This document shows, in pieces, positions 11,980 to 23,394 of a DNA stretch of 64,000 nt. A program made the translations under genes and the position numbers. The notes under the pieces were generated by a model. The model worked only from the letters and a program-made list of their open reading frames with translations. It was not told the origin of the DNA and ran no database searches. How positions within the stretch are numbered: the stretch's first letter is position 1; every line of letters begins with the position of its first letter. This DNA is from Pinus tabuliformis (lineage: Eukaryota > Streptophyta > Pinopsida > Pinales > Pinaceae), in NCBI GenBank assembly GCA_031772625.1, contig CM062816.1, forward strand, positions 1,667,071,385 to 1,667,135,384. The letters are read 5' to 3'.

Positions 11980-13464
11980 TGATGCCACGTAACTGACGTC
12001 CTTTAAAAATCCCATGTGGACCTATGAGTTATGCCCACATAACCTCCAAATTGAAGCAAGGCAACACCCTTTCATAAATTTGGAATTAAAACTAATTAAA
12101 TCCCTGTTCACTTAACTTAACAAAACCCCATCAAATTATCGAAACCCAAAGCAATAGAAAACCCGACTATAGACCCAATCAACGAAAAACAAAGATATAA
12201 CCTGTCAATGAGCCCAGTCCCACTTCGACCGCATCCGACTGGATCTCAAATAGATTTAACTAGCATTGATAACATATTGGGTCCAACTTTTCCACCGACT
12301 TTGACCACTCTTACGTAGCCGATAAGGAATATAAATCCTTGATGTATAGATTTTCGGGTCCGTTTTTTAAATTAAAGTTCGATCACTTTATGACACGATA
12401 TCCATTGGATATAAGAGGCCATCAAATCTATGGTTTGTGGGACTTCAACTAACACATGGTTTAAAAATGAGCTTAACACCCGTAATCGACTGTGATCTAA
12501 GAGTTTGAATATGAGATCGATAGCTAGGAGCGAGTGCGGGGCTTCAGCGATGATCAAGAAATCCATACTCTCCTACCCCCGCAGTTTCTATTCACCGTCG
12601 GATCTGCCAGCCAACGGATGGTCCTGACTTATTTTGGGTTTTCTTCACAAATTATCAATCAACTCAGTATTTTGATGTTTCGAGTCTATTTCCTGTATTA
12701 AACCGCATGCACATTCATTATAGAACACTTATGATCTTCTCACAAACAGATCATCATTGATCAAACCTGTGATCAATGATGATTCATTCCTTCATTCAAT
12801 CTCTGTCTGCTAATCTGGTAGGGATAATCCACATCAACCAGTTTTCTACGTTATATACAGAACACACACTCTTATCCTATATTTTGAGTATCAACAAACA
12901 CAGTAATTCTTAGATCCTCAATCTAGAGACTAAAAGTTATAAACACACTCAATACTAAATTACACAAAGAAATACACAATCCACACTGTATTCATATTGA
13001 TAAATATTTACAGAAGAACTAGTCACACTTGACTATTTCAGTTCTTCCCTCGCACATCCATCCTATCTTTCCATATGAATCTAACCCCTTCACTCATTCC
13101 AAGAGATTACAATTTATACAAAATGCATATTCATGAACCCATTTAGTTCAAATCGAAAAATCTCTGATTCTTACCTAAAGAATCTCTTTACTCCACTCTT
13201 TTCTCAAACAAATGCTAATTTAAGCTTTCAAATCCCTCATATCTTATTCAAACCAAATAATCTAACTGCTTGGCCTACTCTCCACTTAGGGAGGATCAAT
13301 TAGCTACTTATACCCTTTTTTGCTCAGATTTTGACAACAAATAAAACACTCTCATACACTTAAATTAATAAAATTAATTAATCTCTTGTCTTCTAACCCT
13401 TTGTTAGCCACAACATGTGATCATACCATCACATCGCTGACTAGGTCTAAATGCTCTTGCATCA
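11980..13464 (-). repeat. Element B 3' LTR
   Basis: 1485 bp, collinear with 41486-42968 (1483 bp). In the first 160 bases I counted about 14 differences, mostly transitions. It has TG...CA ends. ORFs within it (for example 12372-12566) have no recognisable motif and are broken in the partner LTR. Confidence 0.95.
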
Positions 13465-13717
13465 GACTTCCAAAGTTGAAAGTTTTCATGGCCTCCTAGT
13501 CATGTGTTTCTTTTGTTGATCATCCAGTATCCCAAACTTTACTTTGTAACTGGTCATCACTTTCATCATGCTGCTAATTCAATTCTTCTGCCACTGTCAC
13601 TTCTGTTCTTCCAGGATTCCAAATCTTATGTTGTTGTTGTCCACTTTCCTTGCTGATACAAATTTCTTTTGTTAATTTCTCTTCCTTGTTTTCCCTCTTC
13701 TTAACTGACTTCATCTT

Positions 13718-15643
13718 CTACACTTTCTCAATTTCCTCTTTACAATTTATTCTTAGCTGAACTCCACTGACATCTGTCTGTTGTACATTCTCCCTTAACA
13801 TAGAAATTATGAAATTTTTGTCCAATTCTTCTTCAACTCTATCATTTACAAACCGTTGCTTGTACTCTACAACTTCCCTTTCATTATCATTAAAGATAAT
13901 ATTTCCCTTTATCTTATCAAGTTCATCTAATAACTTTTCCAGTAATTTGAATCTTCCCTCATCTCCAATAAGCATATCATTTGCATATGACTCCTCTTTC
14001 TTGTATAAAACCGAATTTCTGCCACAATTATTAGATTTAAAGTTACTATGGATTTCTGTCTCCACAGATAACTCTACCATCAAGTCCTTATATTGATCCT
14101 CTGCAAAATTTATAAAACTGTCAATAAATTTCATTTGAGCACTTTCCTGTTCATTACAGAATATTCCCTATTTTGACACAAAAATGTCATTCAACAATTC
14201 AAGAATTAAAATCTCCTGAAATATATCATTGTGAAGTATCCTTTCACCTTTTGTACAACTAATTAATGTTGTTTCATCTTCACCTACAACAAAAACAAAA
14301 TTCTGGTTTTCTAAAGCTTCTTCATGGTTTACAGATTCATAAAAATAATCCACTTTAAAATCACAGAATTCCTAAACTTCTGTATTTGTCAACATCATCA
14401 TACATTCCTTCACATTTTCCACACTGTCTAGATTTTCTACTGAAGATACTTCATTCTAGTTATCATCACAAATTTCCATTTGTTTGTCTTCAGCTTCCTT
14501 AATCATGAAAATTTCCCTGTCAATACCATCATTCTCAAAAGTATTAAATACATGCTCAAAATATCCTTCTATTTCAACTATTTCCTCAAACAGTTTCACT
14601 TCTTCATCAACATGCATGAGCACATTGTCCAATTATTGTTCATCACCTGTCAAACCTGAAAATATACACATCATATCAGTTTAAAAAATACAAGGCTTTT
14701 CATCTGAACTCTCATTGACCAAATCTTCATGCTCCTTTGAACTATTCAGATAGTTCCCTAAGTTATTGAGAAATTATTCCTCAACATCTCTGATTTCCTT
14801 TTCATCAAAGAAAACTTCTGGGACTGCAGCTTCTTGACTTTGTTTGACAACTTCATCATAAGTCTACATAACATCCCCATGTCCTTCACAATTTTCTCCA
14901 GCACTCATTTTATCCAAATAAGACAACAATGTCTCCTTCTCTTATATGATAAGACTTTGATCTTTCAAAGATTTCCTTGACTTAACTTCTTTAGCTAAGT
15001 TCTCTGTGTCAGCTTTGCTTCTCTTCTCTTCACAACCCTGCAATGCATTAGCTTCTCTCCCTCTGTCCATTTTCCATTGGTTTTCTATCCATGCTAATAT
15101 TCCTTCTAACATGATCCAATAAGTTTTTCACTAAGAGAAGACACAACCATTTACTCATACCTTTTAATTTTCTCCACCAATCGAAGCCTTGAAAGTCTTC
15201 CTGCACCTCCTTTTCTATTTTTCTTGTCTCTACCTCTTTCATAGAGTCAATTTCATTTGGCTTCATACCTACAACTTTACATTCACATAAATAATTAATC
15301 CCAAAATTATGAGATTCTCTTGCCTGTGAAGACGCTACCAGTAACTTTCTCTATGCTGATCTGTATAGATCATCTCTTCATCATTATCATCACTGTCATC
15401 ATTGTCTCCTTCCCCAAGGAGAGATCCTTTCTCCGGTTCACAAATGTATTCTACTCCTTCATCCTTAACTTTTCGAATCATTAATTTCTCAACAAACAAT
15501 TCTTTGACATGCCACTTAACTCTTTTCCCCACATAAATTCCTTGTTCCAAATCTTCTCTAATTCTTTTCTGTACCAGCTTCTTCAAATGACTGAGTTCTG
15601 CCTTCATCTCAGCCAACTCTATGTCCATTTCTTCTTTACTCAT
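13718..15643 (-). pseudogene. Element B internal ORF remnants, unknown acidic protein
   Basis: Four minus-strand reading frames follow one another (15335-15643, 15048-15266, 14168-14353, 13718-14134). They are rich in E, D, K and N. The first contains a likely coiled coil (MDIELAEMKAELSHLKKLV) and an acidic run (GDNDDSDDNDEE). The last is also charged (LLEKLLDELDKIKGNI). None shows a gag, zinc-knuckle, protease or RT motif. They look like pieces of one longer ORF broken by stops. The function is unknown. Composition alone does not tell whether this is a retroelement leader protein or captured host sequence. Confidence 0.45.
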
Positions 15644-16538
15644 TCTTTTGAGTCCAACTGCTTTGGCACTCTTTTTCCTCTACCTTTGACTTTCCTCTAT
15701 ACCCCTATTATGACTATCAATAGTCAATTCCATTTCTTCCTCTGGTGAAATTTCCTTGTTCACTGGTGAGCTGCAACTAGCCTTTTCTTTCATCTGTAAC
15801 AAGTCTCCTTCATGCCTCACCAAACTTTTCTGAGTTTAGCCTTTTGGAATCTATTGGTTCTTTCCTCGAACCTTTCACTCACTAGCAATTCTACACAGCA
15901 CTCCTCTTGCTAGAATTGTTATCTTTAAGACAACTCTACCCACAATCACAATTGCAGAGCTACCTCAACAACTTCTACCCAACCACAGTTGGAAGTTGTT
16001 CTCAACTTCTCTTGAACACTCCTTGCTCTAGGCTGCTACATCTTCAATTGCTCACTTCCTTCTTTCATTCAGTAATTTCATTTACTGTTGGGTACTGTCA
16101 CCTTTACTCATCTGAGAGTTCTTCTTGCTTCATCTTCTTTAACATAGCTCATGTGCTATGATGTTGATACAATTCATTCTTCCTTCCAGCAATTTCGCTG
16201 CTTCCATTGACCTGTACAATCTTATCTCAAGATACATCAAAGCACCTTTCAAACCTGCCAATTTTCCTTCAAAGATGTCTTAAAACTAATTCCCATTCCA
16301 TCAGTTAAATCTTTGCCAAATGATTCATCTATTCACTATTTCATTTAAACTTCTCCATTCAAAAGACTCCATATATTCAGAAATTATTCTTCATCTTACG
16401 ATTAAGATTCAATTTGAAATTCACCTATATTTACAAATTCATGACACACTACAAATTCCTTCTGATAATCTATTGTAAGAAAATCGTGCCTTGCTTCTAC
16501 AAATTCCAAAATTCATTCCTTGTAGTGGTTCTTCTTTC
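15644..16538 (-). other. Element B internal region, degraded
   Basis: No convincing coding region. The minus-strand reading just upstream of the coiled-coil ORF stays charged for about 60 residues before stops accumulate, so the ORF may once have begun here. The region ends at the AGTCC target duplication of element C. Confidence 0.35.
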
Positions 16539-16543
16539 AGTCC
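16539..16543. repeat. Target site duplication of element C, left copy (AGTCC)
   Basis: AGTCC directly precedes TGTTAGAG. The same five bases follow CTCTAACA at 41049-41053. Confidence 0.94.
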
Positions 16544-17143
16544 TGTTAGAGTCGGTCCTTACAGCCCTCTGTCAGAGATCAGTTCGCTTTTTACATATCA
16601 TTCTTAGGTGTCTCGCTCATTCCACTTCATTGCATTTCGCTAGGGGCATGCCATTGACTGACGAGAGGGTCTGGTCATCTTGTCTTTCCTCATGCTTGTA
16701 CCTACAGGGCTAATTAAAATTCCTCAAAAATCATTGAAGTTCAGGTCATGTCATCATAGTCATAAATGATTATTTTCGTTAAAAAGAGTCTTTAGTCCTA
16801 GAGTCTAGGGTTTCAAATCTTTCGATACATGTGATAAAATCTCACAGGCCATGAGGTTGGTTTCAAGAGGTTCCCATTTCATATTTTTATTCTCAAAAAC
16901 ATTTGAAGAAATTTTTAGTTCAAAACTCTGTTTTGAATTAGAAACTGTCAAATTTAGTTTTTGTAATATTGATGTATTTGTTTCACCATAAGAAGTTTCA
17001 TAGCAAGCCTCTGATGTTTGCCAAAGCCAAATGCCAAAATCCCTGCAAAAAATCAAGACATTTCATCAGTCCAAGATTCAGAAAAAGAGTGAAAAGCCAA
17101 AGACAGAATTGCATTAAATGATAAAGTGCCAAAAGCCAAACAT

Positions 17144-17151
17144 TATAAAAG
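17144..17151 (+). promoter_or_regulatory. Candidate TATA box in element C LTR
   Basis: TATAAAAG, conserved at 38496-38503 in the other LTR, on the coding strand of the element. Its position would leave a very long R-U5 segment, so it is a candidate only. Confidence 0.4.
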
Positions 17152-17270
17152 TGGGTTATGGTCATATAAAGCATTGAAAACAAATCATTTTCACAAATTT
17201 CCCAAAGCAAAACCGAGTTGGAGTGTTGAAGTCAAGTTTGAAGCGTTTTCAAAGCCTTGGACTGGAGGTG

Positions 17271-17411
17271 GAAGTGCGCGCTACGCACAGAGTAGGCGCG
17301 CTATGCACAAGAAGCGCGCGACGCACTGGGCTTCACCGGCCTATGCAAATTTGCATGCGCGCTACGCACATACCACATGCAACGCACTGGGTAAGCGCAC
17401 GACGCATATAA
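17271..17411. repeat. CpG-rich GCGCGCTACGCAC-type repeat block in element C LTR
   Basis: Three units of about 19-20 bases, each with a GCGCG core followed by CTACGCAC, CTATGCAC or ACGCAC, start near 17275, 17296 and 17314. Further degenerate copies occur to 17405. The block stands out in AT-rich surroundings and is conserved in the other LTR at about 38624-38760, with several CpG to TpG/CpA differences. Confidence 0.8.
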
Positions 17412-18892
17412 TCTCAGAGCCAAAAAATTTCACTTCTTTGTCCAGATTCATGCCAAATTGCCTCCAACTGCTTGCAAGTAGGTTCTTTACGTTTGCCCAG
17501 TGAATTTTGGACATGATTATGGTGTTTTGAATGTGGAGAAACAAGTGTTTAATGTAAAGGAATGTAAAACCCTATGTTTATTTCCAAATTCACTTCTTAG
17601 GGTTTGAAACAAATATTAGGGACTGGTGGGGGTTTTCCAAACTTGTGCTATTGATATATGCCTGTGTCATCTATTTTCAGTGTTGTCCCTGCTCATTATT
17701 AACCTTAGCCTCACACTCTTTCTTTGCCATTACATCACTGTTTTCATTGTTATGGCCATTGTCATTTTCACACTGTTTATCATTCATGTTATGACATAGT
17801 CCCATTTTCACTTGTCCATATCCTACATTGACATTTGTCAAACACTGCCAGGGCTATTGTCACTTTTGTTCCTAATAGTTATTTCCCCCGCATTACTCTC
17901 TTTTCTACTCACTTGTCAAATACCCTCATAATCAAAGCAGTGACTGTTTTTTCATGGAGAGTTGGCTCGGAAAAGACATGGCGATTTGACACCTTTTGAG
18001 CGGCAATTTTGGCTTGAGAAAATCAATCGACATCTGGAGGAGTTTTTGGCGAAGGCCAATAGAGACAAAGACATGCTCCGTCATATGAAACATCACTATT
18101 GGGCTCGCATGCACGTCGGCAAAGCAAAAATAAAGATTTTGAAAATGAGGTTGAGCAGAGCACTAAAACGGCAAAAGAGGCTTGATCCACTTTGGATTTT
18201 GGGTGATGCTACGTGGCTGGGCATGATACATGATGGAGGGTCTTCTCTCTGAATTTGAGAAAATTTGGAGAAATTTTTGTCATTTTGGAAATTATTGGCT
18301 TGCAAAATAGATTTTTCAGCCCAACGCGTAGCGCATCGATGCGCGTGCTTATGATTGTGACACTTTCTGGAGGAAAACTTTATAATTTTGGATTTTTCAT
18401 GGTAAGTTATGCATGCTCTAGTATGGCCAAGGCATTTCATCAAGTTTTGGATGATCAAAAGGGTCAAAAACACCATGAAAATCACCTTTCTGCCACCTTT
18501 TACATCAGCAGGAAGTACTTGTGGGAGAATGAAATTGTGAAGGGACAAATGAGCTCCAAATTGGGAAATTCCACTTGGGCTGGATAGCAGACATCCCGGG
18601 CTTTCCAACAAGCTAACATGAGCTTGATTTTAATGTTGGGAAGTACCCCAAAAGCAGGCTAAAAGGCGCGCGACGCATAGAGCTTAGGTGCACGGCGCAT
18701 ATAGATTTTTGGTCAAATTTTCATCTTCCAGCTCAGAAATTCGGCTAGTTTTCACTAGTTTCACCTTCTGATGTAATATTTGACTTATCTTGATGTAATT
18801 TGATGTATATGATGTAAATTTGGCACTTATTTACCTATTCTATATGATTCATTCACAAAATAGCAAAAATTTAATGAAATGTATCAGTTTCC

Positions 18893-18897
18893 CTTCT
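18893..18897. repeat. Target site duplication of element D, left copy (CTTCT)
   Basis: CTTCT precedes the LTR start TGTCATG and recurs at 34296-34300 after the other LTR. The uninterrupted LTR at 40240 has a single copy at this point, confirming the insertion. Confidence 0.97.
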
Positions 18898-19946
18898 TGT
18901 CATGTGGAAAGAGTCGTTAGTGCGGACACAACCGACCTCCCTAGAAGCAAAAGATTTCTAGTGACAAACAAGACAAATAAAGCTACTTTTCTCTAAACAT
19001 GCATTGCAATTACAAGTAATCAGGGGATCTTTAACATACCTCTAGTCCAACGCTTTGTAGTAGTCCAGCCTCGCCGATCCGGATGAGCTCCTCCTTCTCT
19101 TCGAAACCTGCATTCACTAACAAGCCAAAAGATTAAATAGCACCTGATAAACTCATATAACAATACATATCTATCATATGGACCAAGGAGTATATGAAAC
19201 AAACCATGAATAACAATCTGTTGAGAAAAATAAGTTCATTTGCATTAAAAGGTAACAAAAGGAACCATTACAACCTGAGCCTTGGTGTTGTGCAAGTCCC
19301 TCCTAGGGTCCAGCAAGAGTTTTCCTTTACTTTGATCAGCTCACCCACTCTCAAATAAGGCTAGGAAAGGATGGGAATCTCTCCTCTCAAGCTTTACAAG
19401 GGAGTCCTAATTCCAGCAGCATCTACCCTTAGGAATGTTCAGCTTTCAACCTCCCTCCCTTTGGCCCAATGCCTGTATTTATAGTGCTCTAGAGGAAGTT
19501 ATTCAGGTCCACCATCAATGGGATAAGCCCCTCTTTGGATGGGATAGCTCCCCTCTTGATGGGATAAGTTCCTCTTTGGTAGGGATACATGAACCATCTG
19601 GAGGCGCTCCATACACGTCAAACAAGCTTCTAGAAGGCTCTAGAAATGACCACAAGTAACTTTTTGGAGTGAAACTTGTGCCTTTTGACCTTTACAGGAG
19701 TACGCACCCATTGCTTTACATACAGAGCGTACAAGTACGCAGGTATTGTGAACTTGGAGTGCGTACACGCAGGTAAGGCTAAGAGAAACTGCGTACCCAG
19801 AGATATATAGATTTTTAATGACTTTCTCTCTTTCTTGAAGTTTGACATGGAGAGCAGAGGTATGAGGCTTGCCAAGGAGGATAGTATGACAGTTGATGGA
19901 GCCATACTAACTGCAAATAGTCATGGTGACAAATTTTAGTGTAACA
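18898..19946 (-). repeat. Element D 3' LTR
   Basis: 1049 bp, TGTCATG...GTAACA. About 13 differences from 33247-34295, nearly all transitions. Contains the perfect palindrome GCGTACAAGTACGC at 19727-19740. Confidence 0.97.
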
Positions 19947-19963
19947 GATTGCCCCCTAAAGTG
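19947..19963 (-). other. Element D polypurine tract
   Basis: The minus strand reads CACTTTAGGGGGCAATC directly next to the 3' LTR, with the core AGGGGGCAA. Confidence 0.8.
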
Positions 19964-20342
19964 CGAAGCCTGTAGTAGATAAGGGTTTCATATTTTCTAG
20001 GAAGGGTGAAGTACTTTATCATTTCAAGGATTATCTTGTGGAGAGCCCAGTCGGAACCTGCAAGTATTCAACACAAAATACATATATATGATCATATCAT
20101 CGCTGAGGTAGGCATTCCCATACTCAGATTGAAAACTTTAACTAATTGACTATCTACTGCTCTGATACAGGAATGATTTTGCAGTACATCATAATCATAG
20201 AATTTTGTAGACACAGTATGGACGCAGCCATCTGTTTATGATTAGTCTACTGTATAATGAATACAAAACTCCTCACAGCCTGGATGGTGGAAACTAGATC
20301 CAGGGTCTTCATTTCTACTTCCCGACAGGTACGATTCTATCC

Positions 20343-20650
20343 ATGCGAATAAATGAGTTGATGTCGAACATGGTAGAAACCACTTGATTACCAGTCAATG
20401 ATGTAAACTATTAACAAGCGTGAGAGAGACCACCAGTGATGTCAATGGTTCTCAAAGTACCCAGTACAATCCATGAGATGTGAATGAATGAGTTGAAGTC
20501 GAACATTTCACGGAATCCTTCGATCGAAAGTCAATGATGTAAACTGTCGTCAAAGGCGAAAAACCTGCCATTGATGCATGCAGACTTCAAGGTACTGACG
20601 ATTCCTAGGTCATCTTTCTAGATAATGTGCTGATGTCGATAGAAAGAGAC
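20343..20650. repeat. Imperfect tandem repeats, about 136 bp unit
   Basis: AATGAGTTGATGTCGAACAT at 20352 recurs as AATGAGTTGAAGTCGAACAT at 20487. GTCAATGATGTAAACT at 20394 recurs at 20530. A partial third copy (GTGCTGATGTCGATAGAAAG) follows near 20627. The unit is about 136 bases. Confidence 0.75.
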
Positions 20651-21404
20651 CCGTTGCAGGCAAGCCCACAACACGAAATCATAGATCAAGTTGAAGAAAT
20701 ATAGCTGTAAGGACTGACTCAGGGATGGTCAAAATGGATGACGAGTATTTTGCAGATGAATGTTTATTGCAGAGACCTCTTGAACACATAACGACACGAC
20801 AGATGGCTTGGTGACATTTGACCCAAAGTTAATACCCGGCTAAATACTTTCAATGTGGTTTGATCAACTGTGAGGCAAAGGATTTCCCAACCCAGGTGAA
20901 ATGAAAGTGTCATGTTCAAGAGTGGTAATAAGGCTTCTTTTGAGATAAAGGATAACAAATGGGCTCATTTTTCTCTCTTTTCCCCCACCATTTCTGGCAA
21001 GTACCTCTTTATTTTTTACAAGCTTGAGGAGGATAACATATGCTTGATTATAAGCTCATCCTTCGGATGAGTCCAACTTAGTTTTGATTCGAACCCTAAG
21101 AAGGAGCGGTCCGTTCCTGTTTGTAATCGAACAGGTCCTTCACTGTGAAATTTTAACGAGTCCAGTATAGGAGAAACTCGGCGTTTTTCATTTTTACAGA
21201 GTCTGAAAAAACTAAAGAAGACTCCAGGTTGAACTTTTTCGTAAAGTTGTGTCTCCCAAGCCCGAAAAAGTATAAAATAATACTTGAGAGAACCGCTTAG
21301 TCTTGCGACCAAGGAGTACTTTCATGATTAGTGCCTCTGACCTGAAAAGTAAAAAGCGATCAAGGACACGTCGTTTTATTTCCATATCGAGTTTGAAACG
21401 ACAA

Positions 21405-21560
21405 AAACCCGGCAATCTTTTCCTGTTTTTACGGTCAGAAAAGAGCTATAAGAGGACCGTCTTTTAATTCCGTTTTAACGAGTGTAAAAGAAACGCTCGG
21501 CAATCTTTTCATGTTTTAGGAGTCAAAAAAGGGCTTAAAAGATGACTCTGATGTTTTGGT
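21405..21560. repeat. Imperfect tandem repeat, about 88 bp unit
   Basis: CGGCAATCTTTTCCTGTTTT at 21410 recurs as CGGCAATCTTTTCATGTTTT about 88 bases later. Both are followed by a GTCA-AAA-AGAGC or GGGCTTAAAAGA block. Related text occurs upstream near 21178. Confidence 0.6.
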
Positions 21561-21946
21561 TCGTGAAAAATGATAATTTTCCTTGAAAGTCCTATTGTCC
21601 TGCACAAAAACGACACATTACTCATACCTGTTTAAGATAAGCAAAAATGCATTGAGAATTATCTTTCCATGGTGAAAAATAAACAAATTTAACATTCATT
21701 TATCCAAAAAACCTATAAAAAGACTTTTTACCATGTCATTTTTACCATTTTACTGTTGAAGGAGAGAAAAGGGCTTTTGGCAAGAAACTTCCCGTGGACT
21801 TTGCGGAGAATCTGACCGTCGGAATCGAGTGCCGTCTCTTTCAGGTATTTCACAACATCCTCCTCTTTGTTTTCATCCGTTTAGAATTTCATTTCAAGCC
21901 CTGTTTTGATTTTTTGAGGGCTTTGGGGTTTTAGGATCCGCCTTTC

Positions 21947-21984
21947 GGGGTACGCAGGTGCCCCATGGGCGACCTGCGTACCCC
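21947..21984. other. Perfect 13-bp inverted repeat (strong hairpin) upstream of the PMD gene
   Basis: The arms GGGGTACGCAGGT (21947-21959) and ACCTGCGTACCCC (21972-21984) are perfect reverse complements. The 12-base centre contains its own small inverted repeat (GCCC-CAT-GGGC), so almost the whole 38 bases can pair. It lies about 155 bases upstream of the antisense ORF start. Confidence 0.9.
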
Positions 21985-22064
21985 GACATTTTCGTTTATG
22001 GGAAAATGGTGGGAGTACGCAGCCTGCCTTCAGAACAGCTGCGTCCAGATGCTCTGTTTCTGAA

Positions 22065-22084
22065 CGCGGGGTGCGTACCCCGCG
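22065..22084. other. Perfect 8-bp inverted repeat, second hairpin upstream of the PMD gene
   Basis: The arms CGCGGGGT and ACCCCGCG surround a GCGT loop. Together with the hairpin at 21947 it shares the TGCGTACCCC core. It ends 54 bases before the ORF start codon. Confidence 0.85.
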
Positions 22085-22138
22085 CAAAGCGATTTCAAAA
22101 CCCCAAATCTCAAAACCTAACCATCAAATTTTGATTTA

Positions 22139-23394
22139 ATGAATTCTAATGAATGTTTTCTGGTGTGTAGATTGCCCACCATGCTTGATTGGCGCGAAAG
22201 AGAACACGAAGATGTCGATTTGGCCGCAATAGATCATCAACCCTCCATTGATGCTTTGAAGGCATGCGGTCTCTACAAATACTGGGCCATACCTGGCATG
22301 AGGGCCCAGGTGCGATTCTTAGAATGGCTGGTTGAAAGGTGGAACGTCCAGGATCAATGCTTCTACATCGGAGGGCACCAGCTCGAGATAGAGCCCTCTG
22401 ACATATATTTTCTCACTGGCTTGCCTAATAGGGGCGAGCAACTGACTCTGTCCGGGACTAGGCCAGGTGGCCAATCCCTTTCTAGCCTCCGGCTAGAGTG
22501 GTGCAACAATCAAAACCAGGAGAAAGGGATAGAAATCAAATACATATCCCTGCCCGAACTTATGGTAATTGCCTTTACAATTACCAGACTCTGCGGTGCA
22601 GCCGCCTTGCACAATGCCACCGGGTCCCAAATGCGGATGGCGATAGATTGCTACCGAGGCACCATTTTCAATTGGTGTGACGCTGTGTTGGCCAATATGA
22701 AGGGCCAACTGACTAGGGCAAAGAACGGACAACTAAAGACCTTTGGGTATGGGCCTCTAGTTGTGAGCTTTGCCCTAGAGAGGGTTCCGATGCTGATCCC
22801 ACAGCATCTCACTGTTCCAGCTGGGCCTCCTCGGGAGCCAAAGTTGATGCGATGGGTTACGGTGATGGCCCGGCATCCTGATGAGGGAGCGGGAGTTGTT
22901 CGATTTCCTGCGGGTTACTTTCACTGGTTGGAGGACCAGGTCTTTGCGATTCAGGACTTTCCTTATGCCGGAGTAGATTTTCGCAGTGATTCGGACATGG
23001 TTCTTCCACAGGGAGAACAATGGGATGACAGAGGTATTTCATTTTCACAAGTTTTTTAAATTATTTACTTTTTATTTGTTTTTTATATCGTCTCAAAACT
23101 GACAGTGACAATTTTCAAAATGCAGATGTAGGTCCATAGCGCCCGGCCAATCTCCGGCCATTCGAGAGGAGAGTACCAGTTGCACCAGCACCAGCCCCAC
23201 AGGACGCGGCCGCAGAGACCTTAGCCGAGCTGGAACAGGACCTAGAGCGTCTCACGGCGGACATACCAGAGACGACTATAGACGATATTCCTATCCGACT
23301 TCAGCGCTATGTGGTCGCAGTCCCAGGACCTTTCAGGTGGTTCCTGTGTAGGGTAGCGCGGGCAGTGGTCTCGTATAGAGAGCACCACCAGTGA
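22139..23394 (+). pseudogene. Antisense PMD (plant mobile domain) gene in element D, two exons, one in-frame TAG
   Basis: The plus-strand ORF, opposite to the element's pol, has an open frame of 306 codons. The motif order fits the plant mobile domain: ACGLYKYW (residues 42-49), FLEWLVERWN (60-69), CFYIGGHQLEIEPSDIYFLTGLP (about 74-96), then a helical region. PMD proteins occur both as plant genes of the MAIN/MAIL type and within transposons; biochemical activity is unclear. A predicted GT-AG intron (23034-23125, 92 bp) joins the ORF to a second exon (23126-23394) that reads on for 84 codons, ending in TGA at 23392-23394. Exon 2 contains TAG at 23137-23139, so the copy is probably broken. A start at 22181 is also possible. 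Confidence 0.82.
23034..23125 (+). other. Predicted 92-bp intron of the PMD gene
   Basis: The donor is GTATTTC and the acceptor AAAATGCAG, with a T-rich body. Splicing keeps the frame (GAT formed across the junction). Without splicing the ORF ends within the intron at 23057-23059. Confidence 0.65.

Larger units (their letters stand above)
16544..18897 (+). repeat. Element C 5' LTR, first part (before element D)
   Basis: 2354 bp matching 37896-40250 of the intact LTR. In the first 177 bases about nine differ. It contains a TATA-like box and a CpG-rich block. A charged reading frame (17962-18252, LTPFERQFWLEKINRHLEEF) is also present in the partner LTR. Near its end the left copy has about eight extra bases and its frame diverges. 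Last five bases CTTCT are the target of element D. Confidence 0.95.
19964..21946. other. Element D long 3' non-coding region
   Basis: About 2 kb without a recognisable gene; the ORFs here on the minus strand have no motif. It contains an imperfect tandem array (20343-20650) and a second loose array near 21170-21560. Long, repeat-bearing 3' regions are typical of Tat/Ogre elements. Confidence 0.7.
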
